Of a stretch of 64,000 bases of DNA, positions 43,623 through 52,047 are shown one piece after another. The position numbers and the translations under genes are program-made. The notes beneath the pieces are model-generated. The model was not told the origin of the DNA. It did not search any database and was given only the letters and a program-made list of their open reading frames with translations. Every line of letters begins with the position of its first letter. Within the stretch, counting starts at the first letter, position 1. The DNA is from UBA4582 sp965657335 (GTDB lineage: Bacteria > Pseudomonadota > Gammaproteobacteria > Pseudomonadales > Azotimanducaceae): NCBI GenBank assembly GCA_965657335.1, contig CBFHOH010000001.1, forward strand, positions 359,541 to 423,540, written 5' to 3'.

Positions 43623-44390
43623 ATGAGAGATCTTAACGGGAAAGTAGCATGGATTACGGGTGCTGGGACTGGTATCGGCTCAGGCGCAGCAATAGCGCTC
43701 GCGAGTGCCGGTATGCAAGTCGTGCTCTCTGGTCGGCGTGAAGAGAAGCTGAAAGAAGTGGCCGCCGCCTGTAACGGCAATGCGCATATTGAGATCCTTG
43801 ACGTGGCGAATAAAGACGACGTGCTAGCGGTTGTCGAGCGAATCAAGACCCGCCTTGGGCGTATTGATGTCATGGTTGCGAGTGCAGGTATCAATGTCAA
43901 GAATCGAAACTGGCATAATGTCACGCTTGAAGACTGGGATTCCGTCATCCGCATCGACCTCGACGGTGCTTTCTATTGCTGCAAAGCCGTGCTGCCAGTG
44001 ATGCAGGCACAGGAGGATGGCTTGATTATTAACATTTCCTCTTGGGCGGGGAAACATGTCAGTGTTGTCACGGGACCAGCGTATACAGCTGCTAAGCATG
44101 CGATGAACGCGATGAACGAGAGTCTCAATATGGAAGCGGGTAGTTACGGTGTCAGGGCTTGCGCCATTTGCCCCGGTGAGGTGTCGACGCCGATTCTTGA
44201 TTCCAGACCTATTCCGGTAAGTGATGAAGATCGCGCCATGATGGTTCAATCTGAAGATTGTGGTGAAGTTGTTAAGTTTCTTGCACAGTTGCCAAAGCAT
44301 GTCTGTATCAACGAACTGACCATCAGCCCAACCTGGAACAGAGGTTACGTTGCGCAAGCAAAACAGCAGGTGCCCGTAAATTCGAAATAG
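43623..44390 (+). CDS. SDR family oxidoreductase
   Basis: The 255-residue SDR has the motif TGAGTGIGSGAA (13-24) and the adenine-binding DVANKDD region. NAG-type ASAGIN, IINISSWAGK with the catalytic serine, and YTAAKHA with Tyr and Lys complete the active site; CPGEVSTPI follows. The NADP site arginine is in SGRREEK. It follows a strong GGAGGGA site. It is placed 105 bp before a CYP153 gene, so the SDR may oxidise the hydroxylated product made by the P450. This is inference from context. Substrate unknown. Confidence 0.93.
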   Translation: MRDLNGKVAWITGAGTGIGSGAAIALASAGMQVVLSGRREEKLKEVAAACNGNAHIEILDVANKDDVLAVVERIKTRLGRIDVMVASAGINVKNRNWHNVTLEDWDSVIRIDLDGAFYCCKAVLPVMQAQEDGLIINISSWAGKHVSVVTGPAYTAAKHAMNAMNESLNMEAGSYGVRACAICPGEVSTPILDSRPIPVSDEDRAMMVQSEDCGEVVKFLAQLPKHVCINELTISPTWNRGYVAQAKQQVPVNSK

Positions 44391-44495
44391 CACCAGCCGA
44401 GGCATACGCTGAGCGGAGGTCTTTGCGAGACCAAACTAACTTGAAGTTGATTGTTCTGAGTCATAGGATGCGAATATCAACCGGAGGGTTATGAG

Positions 44496-45848
44496 ATGAG
44501 TGTGCAATATACCGAAAAAAATGGCGATGCCCGTAAGGCGCTGACTAAACGAATGTTGGCGGGTGACATGACTGTCTCGAACAAAGAAATTGCGGCAGCT
44601 TATGAAATAGATCCTCATTTCGATGTCAACGATATACCACTCGATAGTATGGATCCCTCTCACCCCGCACTTTTTCAGCATGACACGCTTTGGGATCACT
44701 TTGCTCGGCTACGTCGTGAAGACCCAGTCCATTACCACGAAGAAAGTATTACCGGACCTTATTGGTCGGTGACGAAGTATCAGGACATCATGTATGTTGA
44801 TAAACATCATGAATTGTTTTCCTCGCAGCAACGTTTGGGCGGTATTACGTTGGGTGGCATAGCCCGCGATGATGACGATGACTTTGCATTGCCGATGTTC
44901 ATTCAGGAAGACCCACCGAAGCATGATGCTCAAAGAAAAGTTGTCACCCCGATGTTTGTCCCCAAACAACTAGCTGACCTTGAACCACTGATACGCGAGC
45001 GCGCTAGCACGATCCTTGACGATTTGCCAAGAAACGAAGAATTCAATTGGGTTAATCACGTGTCGAAGGAGCTTACGGGGCAAATGCTTGCGACGCTGTT
45101 TGATGTGCCGCAGGAAGATCGGATGAAACTTGTTGGGTGGTCCGATACGATTCAAAATCTTAGTGATCCTGAAATATACGATACGCCAGAGCAAGGTTTC
45201 CAAGAGTTGTTTGAGTGTCTCGCTTACTTTACAGAGTATTACGAGGCAAGGAAGAAAGAGCCACCAAAGTTCGATTTGATTTCAATGCTGGCGCATGACG
45301 AATCGACTAACAATATGACACCACAAGAGTTGTTAGGAAATATTGTGCTGCTCATTGTTGGCGGGAACGATACAACTCGAAATTCGATATCTGGCGGTGT
45401 GCTTGCTTTAAACAACAACCCTGATCAGTATGAAAAGTTATTGCAAAATCCCGGCTTGATACCAAAAATGGTGCCGGAGATTATTCGATGGCAGACGCCG
45501 CTTGCGCACATGGCGCGAACAGCGCTGGCTGATACAGAACTGGGTGGTAAGCAGATCAAGAAAGGCGATAGAGTCGCCATGTGGTATATCTCCGGTAATC
45601 GAGATGAAGACTACATTGATCAGGCTGACAAGTTTATTATAGATCGAGCTAACCCCCGTACCCATACCGCATTTGGTTACGGCGTCCATCGCTGCGTTGG
45701 TAACCGGCTCGCAGAAATGCAACTACGTGTGATGTGGGAAGAAATTCAGAACAGATTCCCAAGAGTTGAAGTGACTAATGATCCGGTTCTCCTCGGTTCA
45801 AGTTTTGTTCATGGTATTCGTGATTTGCCGGTGACACTGAGAGATTAA
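44496..45848 (+). CDS. Cytochrome P450, CYP153-like
   Basis: This 450-residue P450 has LLIVGGNDTTRNSISGGV as its I-helix and IIRWQTP for ExxR. FGYGVHRCVGNRLAEMQLRVMWEE carries the haem ligand Cys400. It is a clear relative of the 10.9-kb P450, and the same CYP153 signature segments are present (LFDVPQEDRMKLVGWSD). The N-terminal 40 residues and several loops differ, so this is a diverged paralogue, not a recent copy. The start has GGAGG upstream. A GPH-type transporter follows after about 140 bp, perhaps for uptake or export of substrate. Ferredoxin partners are not in the window. Confidence 0.93.
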   Translation: MSVQYTEKNGDARKALTKRMLAGDMTVSNKEIAAAYEIDPHFDVNDIPLDSMDPSHPALFQHDTLWDHFARLRREDPVHYHEESITGPYWSVTKYQDIMYVDKHHELFSSQQRLGGITLGGIARDDDDDFALPMFIQEDPPKHDAQRKVVTPMFVPKQLADLEPLIRERASTILDDLPRNEEFNWVNHVSKELTGQMLATLFDVPQEDRMKLVGWSDTIQNLSDPEIYDTPEQGFQELFECLAYFTEYYEARKKEPPKFDLISMLAHDESTNNMTPQELLGNIVLLIVGGNDTTRNSISGGVLALNNNPDQYEKLLQNPGLIPKMVPEIIRWQTPLAHMARTALADTELGGKQIKKGDRVAMWYISGNRDEDYIDQADKFIIDRANPRTHTAFGYGVHRCVGNRLAEMQLRVMWEEIQNRFPRVEVTNDPVLLGSSFVHGIRDLPVTLRD

Positions 45849-45987
45849 TGACTCGGCCGAAAGCGCCGGCCTGAATAAGTGATCTCTCACGAGAGTGTGG
45901 CGCGCGAGTCCGAGCAATAGCGTTACCTGTCAGTCAGGAGTGTTTAGTTTAAGCGACGTTATCCCTGAGTGGACTTGGACGAAGGCG

Positions 45988-47391
45988 ATGGCAGAAACCA
46001 ATCTAAAAGAAAAATCTCCAAACCCGCCTGAGGTTGCCCCTCTTTCCTGGCAAGATAAATTGGGATGGGCAATTGGTGAGCTTGGCGTCGCTATCTATGT
46101 TGGCGGCACCATGTCATTTTTTTTATTTTATTTGACCGAGGCCCACGGTATCTCTCCCGCCTGGGCAGGGGTCGCTCTATTGGTGCCAAGAATATGGGAT
46201 GGCATCACGGACCCTGTCATGGGGGCTATCTCTGACAGAACCAAATCTCGTATGGGGCGCAGACGACCTTATCTGCTTGTTGGTGCCTTGGCCTATGGCG
46301 CTAGTTTCTACTTGGTATTGTCGATACCGGATATGGGATCTGAAAATACGACGTTGACCTACCTTGTTGTTGGTTACTTGTTGGCGAGTACGGCAATAAC
46401 GATTTTTGATGTGCCTTATTCCTCAATGGCTGCTGAGATGACCCAGTCCTACAAGGAGAGGATTAGTCTTGCGGGATACAAAATGGTGGCTGCCAGATTA
46501 GGTATATTGTTTGCTGGTGGTCTAGGTCCGGTGTTGTACAACTCCAAAGACAATCTGCTAGAAGGCTTTTCTTATATGGGGCTGGTATTCGGTGCTGCGA
46601 TGACGATAACCGGCTTAATCACATTTTATCTGACGCGCAATGTACCCAGAATTGAAGCGGTGAGTCACTCGATCAACCTTAAAGAGGAAATGGTCGCGCT
46701 TTGGGCTAATCGACCGTTCAGAATTCTCTTTTTTGGCTTCCTGTTTCAAAATGTCGCCATTGGCAGCTCAGCAACCATGTTGGTTTATTTCCTCACGTTT
46801 GCCATGTTGATTGATGCCTCGCTGATCGGGCCACTGATGTTGGTTGCCGGTGTGACCTCCACGCTAGTGACGCCGGTTTGGGTGATGGTTGCAGCTAGAC
46901 TCGGCAAAAAAGAAACTTACTTGCTGGGTCTTACATTAGCAATTGTGATGGCGTTACCGGGGTTAATGTTACCAGCAGAATATTATTATCTTCTGTTCGC
47001 GATCTATTTTTTTAGTGGCATCGCTGATGCCGTTAATCAACTGATGCCGACATCCATGATTCCAGACACGGTTGAGGCCGATGAGGTTAAATCGGGAAAA
47101 CGACGGGAAGGTACGATTTTTGGGGCCATGGCCTTTTGTCGTAAATTAGGCATGGCATTTGGCGCCTTTTTTGCCAGCTGGATTTTGCAGATGGCTGGAT
47201 TTATTGGCGGTGGCATGACACCGGAGATGCAGACTGAATCTGGTTTGTTAGGCATTCGAATTGCTTATACTCTGTTGCCCGCTTTACTCTGGCTTGGTGC
47301 GCTGATGATTGTCAGACAATATGCGCTGGGTGAACGACAGTTCGAGTCGATCAAGAAAGAAATTCGTTTGAAACCAGAGCGGGTAGACTAA
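45988..47391 (+). CDS. MFS transporter, GPH (glycoside-pentoside-hexuronide)-type symporter
   Basis: From ATG 45988 the product has 467 residues and about twelve membrane segments. The GPH signature is clear: KLGWAIGELGVAIYVGGTMSFFLFYLTE, then ARIWDGITDPVMGAISDRTKSRMGRRRPYLLVGAL with the conserved DPxxG and RxGRRxP loops, and AEMTQSYKERISLAGYKMV. A frame extends 93 bp upstream to ATG 45895, so a longer start is possible. GPH proteins import sugars or other small organic compounds with cations; lipophilic-substrate members occur in catabolic clusters. It lies downstream of the P450 and is convergent with the GST gene. Confidence 0.9.
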   Translation: MAETNLKEKSPNPPEVAPLSWQDKLGWAIGELGVAIYVGGTMSFFLFYLTEAHGISPAWAGVALLVPRIWDGITDPVMGAISDRTKSRMGRRRPYLLVGALAYGASFYLVLSIPDMGSENTTLTYLVVGYLLASTAITIFDVPYSSMAAEMTQSYKERISLAGYKMVAARLGILFAGGLGPVLYNSKDNLLEGFSYMGLVFGAAMTITGLITFYLTRNVPRIEAVSHSINLKEEMVALWANRPFRILFFGFLFQNVAIGSSATMLVYFLTFAMLIDASLIGPLMLVAGVTSTLVTPVWVMVAARLGKKETYLLGLTLAIVMALPGLMLPAEYYYLLFAIYFFSGIADAVNQLMPTSMIPDTVEADEVKSGKRREGTIFGAMAFCRKLGMAFGAFFASWILQMAGFIGGGMTPEMQTESGLLGIRIAYTLLPALLWLGALMIVRQYALGERQFESIKKEIRLKPERVD

Positions 47392-47396
47392 TTCTG

Positions 47397-48017
47397 TCAA
47401 AAACCGCCTTCCCATTTCGTATTTGCAAATGCCGGTAGCTGGTTAAGAGACCTCGAGAGTCGGGGAAGGTTAATGGGTGCTGCGCGGCTGGTCGGTTCAG
47501 GGTGTATGAGCATCCCAAAATCGTAGGCGACAACTGCATTTATCTCGGCAAGGGTCGGCTTTTCCGAAATAAAGTAGGGCTTTTCCTTCAAGGCGCTCTC
47601 GAGAGTAGACAGCCCGTTTGCCATTTGTGATTGTAATTTTTCAAACCACGGTGTGTATAGATACGCTTTCGGTTTTTGCACACGTTCGTATGATGCGGCG
47701 ACGCCTTTTTCCATCGCGCCTGTCGCTAGTGCTGAATAGAAAAGTGTTTGCCGCCTCAGCAAACCGCGGGGCGCTAATAGTTGTTGATCGTCTCCAGCGA
47801 GTTCAAGGGCGTAGTCAATAATAGCACTGCTATCTATGACGACTGAGTCATCATCAGCGACCAGCGCCGGTACCCGCCCTAGTGGATTACTCCGTGTGAT
47901 CTCTTCTGCGTCTGTTGCAGAGGCGACAATACGCCGCTCAAATGGCAGACCTAATTCATACAGCACAATCGCTGTTCGTCTTACGAATGGTGAAAGGTCA
48001 CGGCCAATGAGCATCAT
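47397..48017 (-). CDS. Glutathione S-transferase family protein
   Basis: This 206-residue GST begins MMLIGRDLSPFVRRTAIVLYELGLPFERRIV (Ser/Phe/Arg at the glutathione site). NPLGRVPALVADDDSVVIDSSAIIDYALELAG supplies the cis-proline and the Glu/Ser-type gamma-glutamyl contacts, and the helical C-terminal domain follows. The gene begins just 2 bp downstream of the LLM gene stop, which indicates an operon divergent from the tandem-TetR regulator. An LLM monooxygenase product such as an epoxide or aldehyde would be a natural GST substrate; that link is inference. Confidence 0.9.
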   Translation of the reverse strand: MMLIGRDLSPFVRRTAIVLYELGLPFERRIVASATDAEEITRSNPLGRVPALVADDDSVVIDSSAIIDYALELAGDDQQLLAPRGLLRRQTLFYSALATGAMEKGVAASYERVQKPKAYLYTPWFEKLQSQMANGLSTLESALKEKPYFISEKPTLAEINAVVAYDFGMLIHPEPTSRAAPINLPRLSRSLNQLPAFANTKWEGGF

Positions 48018-48019
48018 AA

Positions 48020-49060
48020 TTACGCGTCCATTTTCTTGATCACGGGTAACACTTCTTTTGCATACATCTCCAAAGATCTGTGCACTAAAGGCCAGGGTTG
48101 ACCACCGTAGTCACCTTGATAAATAAAGCGATCACAGCCCGAAAGTTCGATGAGGTGACCAATTTTATCTGTGACTTCCTGAGGGCTGCCGCAGGCGATG
48201 ACATTGTGTGGCTCACCTAGGTCAGTAATCCTTGGAGGTAGTTGAACGTCTTCTGATTTCATGCCAAATCGTTTTGCAAATACCCAACGCTGGAAGTCGA
48301 ACTGATATTTGCGTAGATGATCTCTTGCTTCCTGGCTCGTCGGTGCGACGTGTACATGTGCAAGTAATGTAATCTTTGGTTTATGCGTGTGTCCTGCGGC
48401 TTCCCAACCCGCATGGTATCTTTCTACCATCGGCTGCAGTTGATCAAGGTCAAAAGCCAGCACTGTCATGACCAAATTTAATCCCAATCGTGCCGGCACG
48501 TCGACGGATTCAAGACTCCCGCAGGAAACAAAAACAGGTGGGTGTGGACGCTGAACCGGTCTTGGTTCAAGTGTCACATTGTTAAGCGGTGGGCGAAATT
48601 CTCCCTCCCAATTCAAGTTTTCCTCGGTCCATAATTTTGTGAGCAGGTCCAGACCTTCTGTCTGCATGTCAGCCGCACGAGTGGGGTCCTGACCAAAATG
48701 TTTGTAAACGTAGGGCTCAACGCCTTTGCCGACCCACATTTCTGCCCTTCCGCTTGAGACAACGTCGAGCGTTGAAAAGTCTTCAGCGAGACGAACAGGG
48801 TCATGGTGTGGCAACAGTGTTACACCGGTTGCCAATCGCAGGTTTGTTGTCTGTCCGGATAGCCAGGCGAGATATATCTGAGGTACAGACATGATGAAGT
48901 CGCTGAAATGATGTTCGCCAGCGACCACTGTATCAAACCCCAGCGGTTCGGCGGATCCAAGGTATTGCATAATTTCCGCGTGTCGCGTTTCTTGACTGGT
49001 GCGTTGTCCCGTTGTTGGGTCGGCGACGTGGTCGCCCAAAGAGCATAGTCCCTGCTGCAT
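48020..49060 (-). CDS. LLM class flavin-dependent monooxygenase
   Basis: This 346-residue luciferase-like protein has EIMQYLGSAEPLGFDTVVAGEHHFSDF, NLRLATGVTLLPHHDPVRLAEDFSTLDVVSSGRAEMWVGKGVEPY and GSPQEVTDKIGHLIELSGCDRFIYQGDYGGQPW. It is closer to bacterial-luciferase-like alkanal monooxygenases than the other two LLM proteins here (EHHFSD is a hallmark). It starts behind AGAGGAAA. The promoter region contains the duplicated operator-like repeat, and the gene is the first of an LLM-GST operon. Control by the divergent tandem TetR is likely. Confidence 0.92.
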   Translation of the reverse strand: MQQGLCSLGDHVADPTTGQRTSQETRHAEIMQYLGSAEPLGFDTVVAGEHHFSDFIMSVPQIYLAWLSGQTTNLRLATGVTLLPHHDPVRLAEDFSTLDVVSSGRAEMWVGKGVEPYVYKHFGQDPTRAADMQTEGLDLLTKLWTEENLNWEGEFRPPLNNVTLEPRPVQRPHPPVFVSCGSLESVDVPARLGLNLVMTVLAFDLDQLQPMVERYHAGWEAAGHTHKPKITLLAHVHVAPTSQEARDHLRKYQFDFQRWVFAKRFGMKSEDVQLPPRITDLGEPHNVIACGSPQEVTDKIGHLIELSGCDRFIYQGDYGGQPWPLVHRSLEMYAKEVLPVIKKMDA

Positions 49061-49087
49061 AACTGAAATTTCCTCTTGTTCACGAGT

Positions 49088-49128
49088 ATATTAGCCACTT
49101 GGTGAGTGATATTAGCCAAATGGTGAGT
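49088..49128. promoter_or_regulatory. Two-copy operator-like repeat between the LLM-GST operon and the tandem TetR
   Basis: Two 20-bp direct repeats, ATATTAGCCAnnTGGTGAGT, start at 49088 and 49109, a period of 21 bp (about two helical turns). They differ only at the two n positions. Each contains the dyad CCA-n2-TGG. A minus-strand TATACT -10-like hexamer (complement of 49085-49090) overlaps the first copy and points to the LLM gene. A further palindrome GGTGA-G-TCACC spans 49122-49132. Confidence 0.65.
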
Positions 49129-49185
49129 CACCGGTCAAGAATTAGTTTTCTGTGGCTTTTTCAGCGGGCCGTATTTGAGGTATCG

Positions 49186-50382
49186 TTGTCACGATATGTC
49201 ATGTGTATGTCGATTTTGAATAAAACTAATGCGACAGGCCCCAGTGGGCGGGCGCGGCTTTTGGTTGCTGCCAAAGATCAGCTCTTTGAATTCCCCCCTT
49301 CTGAAGCGGGGGTGCGCAAACTTGCGCGTCGAGCGGGTGTTCACCATACCTTTATCGCCCAGTCGTTTGGTGGCCTGCAAAGTGTTTTAAGCGAGGCGTA
49401 TCGTCTCAGCTTCGAAGATTTCAAGTCAGTGCTCAACACGTCACGATGGCCCGAACAACAATCGCTCCCCGGTTCCGACCATGCGTTCTGGCGTATTTAC
49501 GCGAACAGAGTACTTGATGGAACCAGTAGCGCTGAAATTGTAAGCGACGAGTATGCCGACCCGATCTTGCTGTTAGCTGCCAAAATTAGTGACTTTCGGC
49601 CAAAGCTTGATGTAAAGAAATGCCATCTGCTGGCGCTCGCCAGCTGGAACATTCACCTAGGCTCGTATCTATTTAGGCATATTCTCGCCAGAGGGCTGGG
49701 AGTTGAGCTGGATAAAACCAACAAGATGATGACGCAAGTGTCAGGCCTTACCAGCATGATGTGCATGACCCAAAATTTTTCGATTGCTGCGAGAAAAACT
49801 GCTACTAAACAGTTGGACCTTGAAGCCGATTATTTTCAGACTGCGGCAGTCAATGGTGGAGAGGGGCAGCTTGTCAAAGCCGCAATTAGAATATTGTTAG
49901 AAAACAGTAGCCAGAATATCTCTGGTCGTGAGCTTGCCAAGACCGCAGGTGTTAACTACGGTTTGATACATCATCATTTTGGCTCGAAACAGTCTGTATT
50001 TGACGCAGCATTTAAAACGCTTCACAGCAGCTACGTTAATGACATGGTTGATGCTGATTCTCAGCGTTTGTCAGAACCTTTTTCACTGTTAGCACACTCT
50101 GGTTTTGTTCAGGCGTGGGCGAGACGCGAGTTAGCTGGAATTGACACACCGGATGTTCCCTTTACGGGTATGGCAAAAACATTAGACCTGTTGCGACCAA
50201 CCGTTTCTGCCAGTGATATAACCGAAGATAGTATAAAAGCGAAAGCTTGGTGTTTGGTCTCGTTTCAACTGGGTTACGCGGTATACCAGATAGATCAGGA
50301 TAAGAATCTGCGGCTGGATACCGTAGCAGGGTTAAGAACGATTTACGACGTGTTGTTATCACGCTGGCGTAAGCCCTCATGA
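49186..50382 (+). CDS. Tandem TetR-family regulator (two TetR units in one chain)
   Basis: The preferred start is TTG 49186, 5 nt after GAGG (398 residues). ATG 49201 is another option, and the frame is open to 49099. Two TetR units follow one another. Unit 1 has the helix-turn-helix GVRKLARRAGVHHTFIAQSF (about 49309-49368), and unit 2 has ISGRELAKTAGVNYGLIHHH (about 49918-49977). Each is followed by a helical domain of about 140 residues. Single-chain tandem TetR proteins are uncommon. The gene diverges from an LLM-GST operon across a spacer with a two-copy repeat. The protein probably controls that operon and itself. Ligand unknown. Confidence 0.85.
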   Translation: MSRYVMCMSILNKTNATGPSGRARLLVAAKDQLFEFPPSEAGVRKLARRAGVHHTFIAQSFGGLQSVLSEAYRLSFEDFKSVLNTSRWPEQQSLPGSDHAFWRIYANRVLDGTSSAEIVSDEYADPILLLAAKISDFRPKLDVKKCHLLALASWNIHLGSYLFRHILARGLGVELDKTNKMMTQVSGLTSMMCMTQNFSIAARKTATKQLDLEADYFQTAAVNGGEGQLVKAAIRILLENSSQNISGRELAKTAGVNYGLIHHHFGSKQSVFDAAFKTLHSSYVNDMVDADSQRLSEPFSLLAHSGFVQAWARRELAGIDTPDVPFTGMAKTLDLLRPTVSASDITEDSIKAKAWCLVSFQLGYAVYQIDQDKNLRLDTVAGLRTIYDVLLSRWRKPS

Positions 50383-50469
50383 GTGCGCCTTTCAAATATC
50401 GTGCTCACGAATTAGGTCATCCACCTCAAAATTTGAGCTTCGCGTGCGCAGCACAAATAGGAGCAGAAA

Positions 50470-50850
50470 ATGAGCGCAGAAGTGACAGTTGGGGGATCGT
50501 ACACGCATCCATTGCGAAGTGACGCGATTGACCCATGTTACGCTGTTAATTCTTCAGTTGAACTTTTGGGCCTCATGCGCTGTTTAAACAACCTGACGCT
50601 TTCACAGAAAGATATTCTTAACCATGAAGGCGGCTATGCCAAAATTCATCAGGATCTAAATGCGCGCATCTATCCGCATCTCGATTTGCAATATCAGGTT
50701 ATCGATGACGAAACCCACCTGTCCGGCCACTCTCTAGCATTGACTCGAGGGTTACATAAACATTTTATTGCGATGTCTTGGCTACGGGACTATCAAGTGG
50801 CGGATCATTCGGTTCGAAAACGCCAGCAAATCTTTTTAATTGTATACTGA
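50470..50850 (+). CDS. Hypothetical protein (126 aa)
   Basis: ATG 50470 follows AGGAG at a good distance and the frame is intact. The protein (MSAEVTVGGSYTHPLRSDAIDPCYAVNSSVELLGLMRC and so on) has no recognised domain. Several His residues (DETHLSGHSLALTRGLHKHF) stand near the C terminus, without a family match. The predicted content is mixed helix and strand. It is placed 87 bp after the tandem TetR and 54 bp before an aminotransferase gene. It may be a diverged or truncated enzyme fragment. I give no function. Confidence 0.5.
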   Translation: MSAEVTVGGSYTHPLRSDAIDPCYAVNSSVELLGLMRCLNNLTLSQKDILNHEGGYAKIHQDLNARIYPHLDLQYQVIDDETHLSGHSLALTRGLHKHFIAMSWLRDYQVADHSVRKRQQIFLIVY

Positions 50851-50904
50851 CGAAGCGATACAATTATCCGGACCAGACCGTAATGCCCAAAAGCAGGAAT
50901 CAGT

Positions 50905-52035
50905 ATGAACATTGAGCCGTTTGGCGTAGAAATGTGGATGAACGAATATGAATCGAAGTGCGAATACAATCTGGCCGAGACATGTGTCTATAGCCTGTCA
51001 GTGTCTGAATTGTTGGAGACTTGTGGTCAATCGAGTGAAAAACTAAACGACATTCTGTCGTTAAAGCTGGGCTACGGCGATATCGAGGGCAGTCATCAAT
51101 TAAGAACAGCGATCGCGGCGCTTTACGAAAACCAGGCAGTTGAAAACGTACTTGTCACTCACGGCACAATAGGTGCGAACTCACTGGTACACCAGAGTTT
51201 ACTTTGCCGTGGAGATCAGGTTGTTGCCGTTGTGCCTAGCTACCAGCAACATTATTCTATTCCTGAGAGTATCGGCGCCAATGTCGATTTATTGCATTTG
51301 AAAGCGGAAAACCGCTTCTTGCCAGACCTAGCTGAACTAAGGGCGATGGTCTCAAGGCATACCAAACTAATTGTCCTGACTAATCCGAACAACCCAACAG
51401 GGAGTCTGGTAGATCGGGCTGGGCTGGAGAAAATTGCTTCAATTGCCAGAGAAGTAGATGCATGGGTGCTCTGCGATGAGGTCTACCGCGGCACGGACCA
51501 AACGGGTAGCGGAACAACTTGCTCTATCGTTGATGTTTACGAGAAAGGGATTAGTACTGCGGGTATGTCAAAAGTGTTTTCCCTTGCGGGGTTGCGACTA
51601 GGTTGGGTTGTTGGTCCTGTTGAGATCGTCAAGAACGTGATGATCCACCGAGACTACAACACTATTTCAGTTGGCGTTATCAACGATTTTCTTGCGACGC
51701 TTGCATTAGAAAACCATCAGTCATTGCTGACTCGCAGTAAACTGATTACTCGTAGGAACCTTGAAATGCTTGCGAAGTGGGTCGACAGTGAGCCATCTAT
51801 TGATTGGGTACAGCCGTCTTCCGGTACCACGACGTTATTGAAATATGACCTTGCGATGTCCTCGCGAGATTTTTGCATCGAGTTGCTGAAAGAAACTGGA
51901 GTGATGTTTACACCGGGTTCAGCCATGGGTATGGAAGGATATGTGCGAATAGGGTATGCCAATCCGACTGCTGTGTTGCAGCAGGGGTTGAAGCTGGTTT
52001 CAAAGTTTCTTACTGACAGAATAGTGCGCGTTTAA
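50905..52035 (+). CDS. Class I/II pyridoxal-phosphate aminotransferase
   Basis: This 376-residue fold type I enzyme has YGDIEGSHQLRTAIA, VTHGTIGANSLV, the conserved LTNPNNPTG with Asn160, VLCDEVYRG with Asp191, and the PLP lysine K223 in GMSKVFSLAGLRLGW. The C-terminal FTPGSAMGMEGYVRIGYAN contains the substrate-carboxylate arginine. No specific subfamily could be chosen. It resembles the group that includes capreomycidine-synthase-like and aspartate/alanine-type enzymes. It follows the hypothetical gene by 54 bp and is convergent with the uracil-DNA-glycosylase-like gene. Function in a catabolic or amino-acid pathway is open. Confidence 0.9.
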   Translation: MNIEPFGVEMWMNEYESKCEYNLAETCVYSLSVSELLETCGQSSEKLNDILSLKLGYGDIEGSHQLRTAIAALYENQAVENVLVTHGTIGANSLVHQSLLCRGDQVVAVVPSYQQHYSIPESIGANVDLLHLKAENRFLPDLAELRAMVSRHTKLIVLTNPNNPTGSLVDRAGLEKIASIAREVDAWVLCDEVYRGTDQTGSGTTCSIVDVYEKGISTAGMSKVFSLAGLRLGWVVGPVEIVKNVMIHRDYNTISVGVINDFLATLALENHQSLLTRSKLITRRNLEMLAKWVDSEPSIDWVQPSSGTTTLLKYDLAMSSRDFCIELLKETGVMFTPGSAMGMEGYVRIGYANPTAVLQQGLKLVSKFLTDRIVRV

Positions 52036-52047
52036 CGCTCGATTTAA

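Noticed and set aside
43824..44405. 193-codon minus-strand frame opposite the SDR
   Set aside because: The SDR on plus has complete motifs, and the minus frame has none.
44418..44432. Hairpin GGTCT/AGACC upstream of the second CYP153 gene
   Set aside because: The stem is only 5 bp with no U tract, and it may be chance.
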